Of a DNA stretch of 64,000 nt, positions 57,137 to 64,000 are shown in pieces. The position numbers were made by a program, and so were the translations under genes. A model generated the notes under the pieces. The model was not told where the DNA came from, made no database searches, and worked only from the letters and a program-made list of their open reading frames with translations. The stretch covers positions 124,001 to 188,000 of the forward strand of contig NZ_JAUPED010000002.1 in the NCBI RefSeq assembly GCF_030552475.1. Direction: 5' to 3'. Each line of letters opens with the position of its first letter. Position 1 is the stretch's first letter. The stretch comes from Mariniflexile sp. AS56. GTDB taxonomy: Bacteria; Bacteroidota; Bacteroidia; Flavobacteriales; Flavobacteriaceae.

Positions 57137-58363
57137 TTGAAAAATCACATAGCCATTTACATCACTAATAACGACGATAAACTTCAATTGATAGAACGCA
57201 TTCGTTCTGGTATGACTTTTGAAGATTTGAAACACTTAAAACATGCACTTTTTTCTGAAATTACGCTGAATAAGTTTATCGAAGAAGAAATGATTCATGG
57301 GCATTTTGATGTGCTTACCGAAACAAAAAACAGTTTGCTGCATTCATCGGAAGGCGAGCGTAAAAAGGCTTTGTTAAATCACATCATAGCACAAAAGCCC
57401 GATTATATTATTGCAGATAATGTGTTTGGTAATTTAGATGTCGAAAAACAAGCTGCTATTCAAAAAACACTCACAGATTTAAGCAGTAGCACCCGCATCA
57501 TTCAAATTACAAATAGAAAAGAAGAGATTTTACCATTTATAGAAACTACTTATAAATTACAAGACGCTGCGCTTGTTGTGTTTAACAGAACAGAAACTGC
57601 AAGTACAAACGAAGCCATAAACTTTGTTGAAGCCTTACCGCAACCCTATAGACCCATTTCAGAACACATCAACCCTTTAGTTAAATTCAATAAAGTGTCT
57701 GTAAGTTACCAGGAACGTGGCATTTTAAACGGTATTACATGGGAAATTAAACGCGGAGAGTTTTGGCAGTTACTCGGTGCCAATGGTTCGGGTAAAAGCA
57801 CCATGTTAAGCATGATTTATGGTGACAATCCCAAAGCATACGGGCAAGATATTACCTTGTTTGGTGTGAAAAAGGGGAGTGGAGAGAGTGTTTGGGATAT
57901 TAAAAGGAACATAGGCTATTTTTCATCGGAGATGTTACGCGGTTTTAAACGCTTAGATTCTATAGGGAATATGGTCGTGTCTGGGTTTTTCGATACCGTA
58001 GGCTTATATAAAACGCCCACCAACGAGCAAATTAAAATAACCGAACAATGGTTGCATGTGTTGCACATGTACGATATTAGGAAGCAAAGTTTCTTAGACC
58101 TATCAAAAGGACACCAACGTTTGGTATTAATAGCCAGAGCCATGGTAAAACACCCACCATTACTTATTTTAGACGAACCTACTAACGGACTAGACGATTT
58201 CGATGCCAAACTATTCTCCGAACTTATAAATAAAATAGCTAAAGAAACCGATACCGCTATTTTGTATGTCTCTCACCGCAAAGAAGCCGGTTTAAACCCA
58301 AGTTTTATTTACCAACTCACGCCAAACCCAACTGGTTCTACAGGAAAACAAGTAAATATTTAG
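57137..58363 (+). CDS. ABC ATPase of the ModF/PhrA type, first half degenerate
   Basis: A 408-residue soluble ATPase with two ABC halves. The second half is intact: Walker A GANGSGKST (about 213-221), signature DLSKGHQRLVL (in place of LSGGQ), Walker B LLILDEPTNGLD and the H-loop SHRKE. The first half has no Walker A but keeps SSEGERKKALL and a Walker-B-like YIIADNVFGNLD, so it is a decayed ABC domain. No membrane partner is nearby. Start is TTG at 57137. Role unknown; the ModF/PhrA label is by architecture. Confidence 0.85.
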   Translation: MKNHIAIYITNNDDKLQLIERIRSGMTFEDLKHLKHALFSEITLNKFIEEEMIHGHFDVLTETKNSLLHSSEGERKKALLNHIIAQKPDYIIADNVFGNLDVEKQAAIQKTLTDLSSSTRIIQITNRKEEILPFIETTYKLQDAALVVFNRTETASTNEAINFVEALPQPYRPISEHINPLVKFNKVSVSYQERGILNGITWEIKRGEFWQLLGANGSGKSTMLSMIYGDNPKAYGQDITLFGVKKGSGESVWDIKRNIGYFSSEMLRGFKRLDSIGNMVVSGFFDTVGLYKTPTNEQIKITEQWLHVLHMYDIRKQSFLDLSKGHQRLVLIARAMVKHPPLLILDEPTNGLDDFDAKLFSELINKIAKETDTAILYVSHRKEAGLNPSFIYQLTPNPTGSTGKQVNI

Positions 58364-58546
58364 TAGTATTTATATCTTATTGGTGTAGCGTAATTTTTTA
58401 CAGATTTAATTTTTATATTTACGGACGATGGTAATTTTAAACTAATTGTATCCTGATATGTTTATGGGGTGTGAGGGGGTGAAGTTACTATATAATATTG
58501 TTGTGCAACATTTAAGAAAAAAACTAACTTATAAAATATTTCAATT

Positions 58547-58813
58547 ATGCCAAAAGAATTAACTATACAAGATGTTGAAAGATTAGTTGATAAGTTTAAA
58601 ATTGAAAGATATACTTATCTCATTTTAATTGCTGCGTGTGCAATAATTATTTTAGTTGTAGCTGTAATTTCATTCATAAACGGAGACTGGAAAACTGCTC
58701 TATCACTAATGGCTCCAGGTGGTACGATTTTTTTCTGCCTTTCCCGTGTATTTAAAATTTGGGATGATATTATGAATGCTTTTTTCAATTTAAATAAAAA
58801 AAATGATGAGTAA
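58547..58813 (+). CDS. Small two-helix membrane protein of unknown function
   Basis: An 88-residue protein that I do not recognise. It has an N-terminal amphipathic segment, a long hydrophobic helix (YLILIAACAIIILVVAVISF), a loop with NGDWKTAL, a second shorter hydrophobic region (LMAPGGTIFFCLSRVF) and a basic/polar tail. Its end overlaps the next gene by 11 bases, so the two are coupled. A TAT-rich, poorly defined promoter and a TGTTG-TG-CAACA hairpin precede it. Confidence 0.65.
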   Translation: MPKELTIQDVERLVDKFKIERYTYLILIAACAIIILVVAVISFINGDWKTALSLMAPGGTIFFCLSRVFKIWDDIMNAFFNLNKKNDE

Positions 58814-59393
58814 AATAAATAAACAAATTCGTCAATTTACAGCAATCGGTATCTTCGCTACGTTAATTGGATATATGTTCTTAATATATCAATCTTATAA
58901 TTTACGCGATGATATAAATACAAAAAAGAATGAAGTACAACAACTTGAATCTTTAAGGGTAGAAAAAATCAAAGAATTGACTGAAATACAAAATCAAATT
59001 TTAGAAATCACATCAACATCTCAAGATACAAATACCGTAAAAAAGGGAGAAAAATTAGCAGAAGAAAGAGGAATCCCAATAGTAAATAGCTTTAAAGTTA
59101 CAACTAAACAAGAATCGAGTTTGTCTAAAGCGGAAGAATATGAAAAATTGGGCTTTCAATCAATTTTGGATAAGGATATAAACTCGTCTATTGATGCTTT
59201 TATAAAGAGTGAAAACGCATATAATGGTCGCAATGCGGTTTATGAAATTGCAAGATATTTAGTAAAAAACAAAAGTAAATTATCTGATAAAAATTCTGAT
59301 TACTGGCCAATTGTCTTCCAGACCATTCTCTCAAATTATAGTTGGAAAATGCCAGATAATTACAAAATAGAATTTAAAAATAGAGCGGAATAA
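58803..59393 (+). CDS. Membrane-anchored coiled-coil/TPR-like protein
   Basis: A 196-residue protein of unknown family: a basic N-terminus, one membrane helix (about 14-30, IGIFATLIGYMFLIYQS), a predicted coiled coil (about 32-72, many Glu, Gln and Leu), a linker, and a helical part resembling one or two TPRs (AEEYEKLGFQSILDKDINSSID). It is translated with the small membrane protein before it. The pair may form one membrane complex; function unknown. It ends directly in the cassette-type element. Confidence 0.68.
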   Translation: MMSKINKQIRQFTAIGIFATLIGYMFLIYQSYNLRDDINTKKNEVQQLESLRVEKIKELTEIQNQILEITSTSQDTNTVKKGEKLAEERGIPIVNSFKVTTKQESSLSKAEEYEKLGFQSILDKDINSSIDAFIKSENAYNGRNAVYEIARYLVKNKSKLSDKNSDYWPIVFQTILSNYSWKMPDNYKIEFKNRAE

Positions 59394-59603
59394 ACGTAGC
59401 ACAAGAACGTATAAAATAATAGGGCAATGAGTGCTTAACCCAATGGAAAAGGAACATTTTCGAAGTCGCCAAATTTTTAAATTTGGTTTTTTGAGAAAAA
59501 AAAGGATAATAAGAAAAATTTAAAAATTCGGCTTGTGTTTAACCTAATAGTAACTGTCTATTTTTAGTACTACTATTCTTATGCAAAAGCGTACCTACAA
59601 ACA
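59394..59603. repeat. Complex palindromic element, cassette-type (copy 1)
   Basis: Begins at the stop of the membrane gene with CGTAGCAC and GTATAAAATAATAGGG, holds a direct pair GTGCTTAACC (59431) / GTGTTTAACC (59535), an inner 17-base inverted repeat (59468-59484 with 59516-59532, one mismatch) and ends CTACTATTCTTATGC...GCGTACCTAC, roughly inverse to the beginning. A similar beginning follows the gajB stop at 62738. Confidence 0.6.
59469..59492 (+). terminator. Hairpin with T-run inside the element
   Basis: An 8-bp stem (59469-59476 with 59479-59486), 2-base loop and TTTTTT. It could end the membrane-module transcript, but it is also part of the larger palindrome. Confidence 0.45.
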
Positions 59604-59628
59604 ATAAAAAACAACCTCGACTAAACTT

Positions 59629-61311
59629 ATGGCAAAGATTTATAGTTTAAAAATCAAAAACTACAGAGGAATTGAAAAACTTGAGCAAGTTTTTGGTATT
59701 ACAGATTTCATCTGTTTAATCGGGCGAGGAGATTCAGGAAAATCAACTATTCTTGACGCTATTTCTAAAGTTCTATCTCCAATGTGGAATCAAACATTTT
59801 ATGATACAGATTTCTATAATGGAAATATTTCTAATCCAATTGAAATTGAGGCTTCACTATATGATTTACCAATTAGTTTGACTAATGAAAACAAATATGG
59901 GCTTTATATAAGAGGCTTAGATAAGGATACCAATATTATACATGATGACATAAAAGATGGTTGCGAAGAAATACTTACAATAAAATTAATAGTTGATAAA
60001 AATTTAGAGCCGAAATGGTCAATTGTTAATAACCGAGAAAATCAAGAAGCAATTGAAGTCAGAGCAAGCGATAGAGCTAAATTGAACGTGTTTTTAGTTT
60101 CAGATTATATAGATAAACACTTTTCTTGGAATAAAGGCAATCCATTGTATTCATTATTAAAACAAAATGATTCTAGTGATGAAAAAAATAATATAATACT
60201 TGATGCGTTTAGAGAAGCAAAACAAGAAATTGACACAAATTCATTCAATCATTTAGATGATACTGTAAAGAAAGTAGTAGATTCAGCCTCAAAATTGGGG
60301 GCAGATATTAAAGACACCACCACTACAACTATTGACTTTAAGGATATATCTATTAATGATCAAAGAATTAGTTTACATGATGATAAAATTCCTTTTAGAT
60401 TAAAAGGTAAAGGTTCTAAAAGAATAATTTCAATGGCTATCCAAACCGAATTATCAAAATTCGGAGGGATTTTGTTAATTGATGAAATAGAACAAGGGTT
60501 AGAACCGGATAGAGCACAGCATTTAGCCCAAACTTTAAAAAGAGATAATAAAGGCCAAATTTTTATAACAACACATTCTAGAGACGTATTAGTAGAATTG
60601 ACTACAACTGATTTATTCAGAGTAAAAAATAACTACAGTAAACTTTATGAATTTGACTCAACTTTACAAGGGTGCATTCGTAGTAATCCAGAGGCTTTCT
60701 TTAGTAATAAGGTTTTAGTCTGTGAAGGACCAACCGAAATAGGGTTTTGCAGAGGTTTAAATAATTATTTAATTACTGAAAAAGGTATTAATTCCGCTAT
60801 TAAAGGTGTTCGATTCGCTAACGGTGGAGGTTCAACTCAAATTGACTATACTAAAGCGTTTCTTAATGCAGGGTATAAAGTTTGTTTATTCTGTGACTCT
60901 GACGTACAGAAAATAAATGATGAAAAGAGTTCTCTCTCTTCTTTAGGTGTGACGATTATCGATAGTGATGACAAAAAAGCTATGGAAAATCACATTTTTG
61001 AAGATTTACCTTGGGATGCTATCAAAGAATTGATAGAATATAGAATAGAAGAAAAGGATGAGGATAGTGTTAAAGCATCAATAAATTCAAAATATAGATC
61101 AGAGTTAGGTGAAAACTGGAAAGATATAGATTCTAATGATTTAAGAGATGCAATTTATAAATCTTCAATTGTAAAAAATAAAGAGTGGTTTAAACGAACT
61201 GACCATGGAGAAGTTATTGGTAACATTAGCCTGAAATATAAACAGAAATTCCTTGATAAAAAATTGGGGAAACAAATTGACCAATTAATAAATTGGATTG
61301 AAAATGATTGA
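59629..61311 (+). CDS. gajA: GajA-like OLD-family ATPase/TOPRIM nuclease (Gabija)
   Basis: A 560-residue protein matching GajA of Gabija anti-phage systems in order and length (GajA about 578). Residues 31-40 hold Walker A (GRGDSGKST), 260-264 a signature-like KGKGSK, 282-286 Walker B (LLIDE), His316 the H-loop (TTHS). The TOPRIM part has VCEGPTE (Glu366) and CDSD (Asp423, Asp425) and a later DSDD. In Gabija this subunit nicks or cuts DNA when nucleotide levels fall. It overlaps gajB by 14 bases. Sequence is more AT-rich than nearby core genes. Confidence 0.9.
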   Translation: MAKIYSLKIKNYRGIEKLEQVFGITDFICLIGRGDSGKSTILDAISKVLSPMWNQTFYDTDFYNGNISNPIEIEASLYDLPISLTNENKYGLYIRGLDKDTNIIHDDIKDGCEEILTIKLIVDKNLEPKWSIVNNRENQEAIEVRASDRAKLNVFLVSDYIDKHFSWNKGNPLYSLLKQNDSSDEKNNIILDAFREAKQEIDTNSFNHLDDTVKKVVDSASKLGADIKDTTTTTIDFKDISINDQRISLHDDKIPFRLKGKGSKRIISMAIQTELSKFGGILLIDEIEQGLEPDRAQHLAQTLKRDNKGQIFITTHSRDVLVELTTTDLFRVKNNYSKLYEFDSTLQGCIRSNPEAFFSNKVLVCEGPTEIGFCRGLNNYLITEKGINSAIKGVRFANGGGSTQIDYTKAFLNAGYKVCLFCDSDVQKINDEKSSLSSLGVTIIDSDDKKAMENHIFEDLPWDAIKELIEYRIEEKDEDSVKASINSKYRSELGENWKDIDSNDLRDAIYKSSIVKNKEWFKRTDHGEVIGNISLKYKQKFLDKKLGKQIDQLINWIEND

Positions 61312-62737
61312 TTACAAAGAATTTGTTTCCAAAGAAAAAAGTATGTTAATTGCACCAGCTGGATTTGGTAAAACATATACTATATCAGAATGTTTAATTC
61401 ATCTAGAAGGGAAAGGAAAACAACTAATACTTACTCACACTCATGCAGGCGTAGCTTCTTTGAAGGAAAAATTCAAACAAAAAAAAATACATTCTTCTAA
61501 TTATAATATTGAAACTATAACGAGTTTTGCTCAAAAGTATGTACTTTCATTTTATACAGGAATAGACATACCTTCTCAGGAGAATAGTAAAGAATATTAT
61601 CCTTTCATAATAAATAAAGCTAATGAAATATTTAAATTAAAACTTATTAAGAATGTTATTTCAAGAACATACTCTGGCTTATTTGTAGACGAATATCAAG
61701 ACTGTACAACTCAACAGCATGAGTTAATCTCATCATTAGCTGATTTATTCCCGACTCATATTCTTGGTGATTACTTACAAGGAATCTTTGGTTTCAACGG
61801 TGAAGAACTTGTTGATATGCAAGCTGAGAATGATATGCTTGAATTTGCTAATAATCAGTATTCTTTAAATCAACCCCAACGTTGGCTAAGAGGAAATAAT
61901 AATAACTTAGGATTAGATCTAAAAAAAATCAGAGAATCTTTAATTAAGCAAGAAGAAGTTAATTTAGCTGAGTTTCCATCAATTGAAACATTTACTTTTG
62001 ATGAACGAGATTTATACATACCGTATAAGGACTATTATAAAGAAATAACGAAACTCTTGCAAGAAGAAAATTTATTGATTTTACATCCTGATTCCACAAG
62101 TATTTACCCAAGACTTAAATTAGTTAAGCAATTTAATAATCGTATAAAGTTAATTGAATCAATAGATGATAAAGACTTTTATAAAATAGCAAAAACAGCT
62201 GATGAAATTACAAATGAAAATATATTTTCTAAGTTAAAAGAGTTAAGCTATAAACTTTTTAATAAAACTGAGCTTGATAAGTGGTTTAATGAAAAAGGAT
62301 TTAAAAAGAAAAGAGAAGAAAAAGATCGTACATCTGTTAAGCATCTTGAGTCACTGATAAAAGAATTAAAAAATGATATTTCTTATAGTAAAATTTCTTG
62401 TTTTTTAATTGGAGTAAAAGAACTTCAAGGTATAAAATCCCACAGGAGAGAATTGTTTAGTTCATTTGTTAAATCTTTAAGAGAAGCAGATGAGAATAAA
62501 ATTTTAGTGTCATCTGCTATGTCAAATAATCGTAATTTAATCCGTAGAACTGGTCGTAAAGTATTTGGCAGATGTATCGGAACAACCTTATTAACAAAAG
62601 GGTTAGAGTTTGATACTGTTGCTATAATAAATGCCCATAAATTTAAGTGTCCTAAACATCTTTATGTTGCTTTAACAAGAGCGTCAAAAAAACTTTTAAT
62701 ATTCACGAATAAAATTGAGTTATTACCCTATAAATAA
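61298..62737 (+). CDS. gajB: GajB-like UvrD-type helicase (Gabija)
   Basis: A 479-residue superfamily 1 helicase, close in size to GajB (about 494). Walker A is APAGFGKTYT (about 19-28), the Walker B FVDEYQDCT (about 129-137), motif III LGDYLQGIFG, motif V LTKGLEFD and motif VI YVALTRASKK (about 455). It lacks UvrD's extra C-terminal domains. With GajA directly upstream and overlapping, a Gabija operon is the simplest reading; the ATPase probably senses DNA ends or nucleotide state. Start may also be ATG 61304. Confidence 0.88.
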   Translation: MKMIDYKEFVSKEKSMLIAPAGFGKTYTISECLIHLEGKGKQLILTHTHAGVASLKEKFKQKKIHSSNYNIETITSFAQKYVLSFYTGIDIPSQENSKEYYPFIINKANEIFKLKLIKNVISRTYSGLFVDEYQDCTTQQHELISSLADLFPTHILGDYLQGIFGFNGEELVDMQAENDMLEFANNQYSLNQPQRWLRGNNNNLGLDLKKIRESLIKQEEVNLAEFPSIETFTFDERDLYIPYKDYYKEITKLLQEENLLILHPDSTSIYPRLKLVKQFNNRIKLIESIDDKDFYKIAKTADEITNENIFSKLKELSYKLFNKTELDKWFNEKGFKKKREEKDRTSVKHLESLIKELKNDISYSKISCFLIGVKELQGIKSHRRELFSSFVKSLREADENKILVSSAMSNNRNLIRRTGRKVFGRCIGTTLLTKGLEFDTVAIINAHKFKCPKHLYVALTRASKKLLIFTNKIELLPYK

Positions 62738-62880
62738 AGCAAGCAAGTAACTATGTATAAAAAATATAGGGTGTTTGGAGCTAAATTCAAAGCCTGTGCA
62801 TATTAACAAAGTCTGCTAAATATAGATAATTCGTTTTTAATCGTGACGCTTTTCTTACATTGATCATAATCCATTAAAGA
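62738..62880. repeat. Cassette-type element, copy 2 (after gajB)
   Basis: GTATAAAAAATATAGGG at 62755-62771 matches GTATAAAATAATAGGG at 59409 with one indel, followed by GCTAAATTCAAAG (like GCTTAACCCAATGG) and CTGTGCATATTAAC (like CTTGTGTTTAACC). It starts right after the gajB stop, as copy 1 does after the membrane gene. The end is poorly defined. Confidence 0.5.
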
Positions 62881-62923
62881 AACTATAAGTCAACATCATA
62901 ATATAAATCTTAAAATTATAATC

Positions 62924-63348
62924 ATAAAATCTTTAATAACCATTCTATTTACAATCCTTTTATCTCTTCTTTATACATGTTGTGATAACAAAAAATCAAA
63001 AAAAAATAGTGAAAGAAATTTTATGAGTAATGAATTAATAGGAAAGTGGAATTAAGTGAGTACGGACAAATCATTAAATGATAATGGCTCTAAAATTGAA
63101 TCGATATAATTTGTTAACGCTTCAATTGCAGAAATTCAACTAATCCATTCTATCGAGAAAAGAGTTGTGATTGGGAAATGGACTAACGGATTTAATAAAG
63201 AATTAGGAAGTTTAAATTTAGACTTTGAACCTAATATTAAAATAACTTATAATATAGACAAAAATAATAGGACCATTATACTGTTAGATATATCAGAAGA
63301 AAAAAAATAGTCATGAATGGAGGTGAATTAAGGTTTGAAAAAGAATAA
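62924..63348 (+). pseudogene. Decayed lipoprotein gene
   Basis: A reading frame of 129 codons encodes a lipoprotein-like protein: hydrophobic start (KSLITILFTILLSLLYTCC, with a lipobox-like Cys), an SNELIGKW start of the mature part, and a later WTNGFNKELGSLNLDFE. It resembles lipocalin-like lipoproteins. The expected start ATG reads ATA (62924), and stops occur in frame at 63053, 63107 and 63308, with a frame change after that (GGELRFEKE ends at 63348). It is clearly a broken gene. Parent family is uncertain. Confidence 0.75.
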
Positions 63349-63530
63349 AAAAAACGGGCTATAATACAGTATATAAAAAATGACTAGTTTTATCTTAACA
63401 AATGTGAGTTACTTTGTTTGCTAGCATCTGATTTTCTTTAGGAAAATCCTCGCACATAAACACACAACTTGCCATATATAAACGTTGCAAAACATTATGC
63501 CCCGTCCTAAAAATAAACAACAAAACAATC
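63349..63530. other. Intergenic, possible third cassette-type element
   Basis: Contains GTATATAAAAAATGA (63369-63383), partly like the GTATAAAA starts of the other elements, and a perfect 7-bp hairpin GATTTTC-TTTAG-GAAAATC near 63429-63447. Ends with CGTTGCAAAACATTATGC before the lipoprotein ATG. No gene. Confidence 0.35.
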
Positions 63531-64000
63531 ATGAATAAAACCCTAAAGCAAGCTTGTATCCTCCTTATATTCTCCTGTGTTTTGGTCAGTTGCAATAGCA
63601 ATCAAAAAACCAATATTTTTGAATTAGAACAAGGGGATTTACTGTTTCAAAATACGGGAACAGGAGAAATAGATAATGCGATTAAAGATGTAACAGCTAC
63701 GTCTTTTTCTAAAAACTATTCGCATGTAGGGATGGCAATGCAAAAAGATGACAAATGGTTTGTCGTGGAGGCGATTCCAAAACAAGGCATTTGCCAAACG
63801 CCTTTAATAAAGTTTTTGAACAGGAATAAAAATAAATTCAATAAATCTCAAACCACGGTTGCAAGACTGGATAGCTATTACCAGCCCTATATTTCTAAAG
63901 CAATAGCGTATGGAATGGAAAGAATCAATACACCTTATGATGAGATTTTTCTATGGAATGACGATTCTTATTATTGCTCTGAATTAGTTTATAAAATGTT
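63531..64000 (+). CDS. YiiX/YebB-like lipoprotein hydrolase (3' end outside window)
   Basis: A partial protein, 156 codons to the window edge. The start is ATG 63531 with a lipoprotein signal (KQACILLIFSCVLVSC). The mature part is a permuted papain-fold (YiiX/NlpC-P60 like) hydrolase: LEQGDLLFQNTG, then SKNYSHVGMA with the active His, and YYCSELVYK with the active Cys, at the edge. It may cut peptidoglycan peptides or a lipid at the cell envelope. It is preceded by a broken lipoprotein gene, so it may be the next cassette of the accessory region. Confidence 0.88.
   Translation, partial: MNKTLKQACILLIFSCVLVSCNSNQKTNIFELEQGDLLFQNTGTGEIDNAIKDVTATSFSKNYSHVGMAMQKDDKWFVVEAIPKQGICQTPLIKFLNRNKNKFNKSQTTVARLDSYYQPYISKAIAYGMERINTPYDEIFLWNDDSYYCSELVYKM

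Noticed and set aside
58499-58515. Fnr/Crp operator TGTTGTGCAACA
   Set aside because: Only a 5-bp stem with the wrong spacing; more likely the border of a cassette-type element.
63395-63601. Minus-strand reading frame
   Set aside because: Lies opposite the lipoprotein start and a hairpin; no family features.

Overview
The window looks like chromosome of a marine-type member of Flavobacteriaceae (Bacteroidota). The DNA is AT-rich. Several starts are preceded by the flavobacterial -7 box TAnnTTTG rather than a Shine-Dalgarno site. The gene set is also typical: TamB beside TsaD, a TPR-HTH regulator, DUF4202, a PagL-like barrel, a YdeP-type oxidoreductase and TTG starts. The genus cannot be fixed from this sequence. 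No tRNA, rRNA, CRISPR array, prophage or replication origin was seen.

Layout. 1-4.0 kb: the 3' part of acs, convergent with a DnaQ-like exonuclease and a cNMP/CBS/DUF294 protein, a pair often found near acetate genes. 4.1-12 kb: housekeeping and envelope genes (FAH hydrolase, alcohol dehydrogenase, ABC exporter, DinB-like protein, MFS pump, FKBP lipoprotein, Crp-like regulator, YceI). 12-18.3 kb: more flavobacterium-specific genes (zinc metallopeptidase, single-domain DEAD-like protein, PagL-like barrel, lipoprotein, TPR-HTH regulator), then a 632-bp gene-poor stretch with two strong terminators and a possible small RNA. 18.3-26.8 kb: DEAD-box helicase, aldose epimerase, pabB, tilS, ade and a YheT-type hydrolase.

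26.9-45.3 kb is a nitrate assimilation region: a YdeP-type molybdopterin oxidoreductase, nirB, nirD, a DUF4202 gene, a NarX-like sensor kinase, a NarL-like regulator, a NarK-type transporter, a very large nitrate reductase fused to an FAD/NAD and BFD module, and a nitrite-reductase-like protein with a C-terminal rubredoxin. Nitrate would enter through NarK, be reduced by the fused reductase, and the nitrite be reduced to ammonium by NirBD. The two-component pair probably senses nitrate or nitrite. A recurring TACKTAGT-like octamer lies upstream of nirB, the regulator and narK. A REP/RAYT island (36.0-37.7 kb) plus a DUF2927 gene splits this cluster.

45.4-58.4 kb is conserved core: TrmH-like methylase, small membrane protein, DUF4159, RsmE, parvulin, TsaD, TamB, pfkA, gap, a BadF-type sugar kinase and a ModF/PhrA-like ATPase. 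58.4-64 kb is accessory: a two-gene membrane module, a Gabija-type anti-phage operon (GajA OLD/TOPRIM nuclease and GajB UvrD-like helicase), a decayed lipoprotein gene, and the start of a YiiX-like lipoprotein hydrolase. Similar non-coding elements follow the membrane module and GajB, which gives this end a gene-cassette look.
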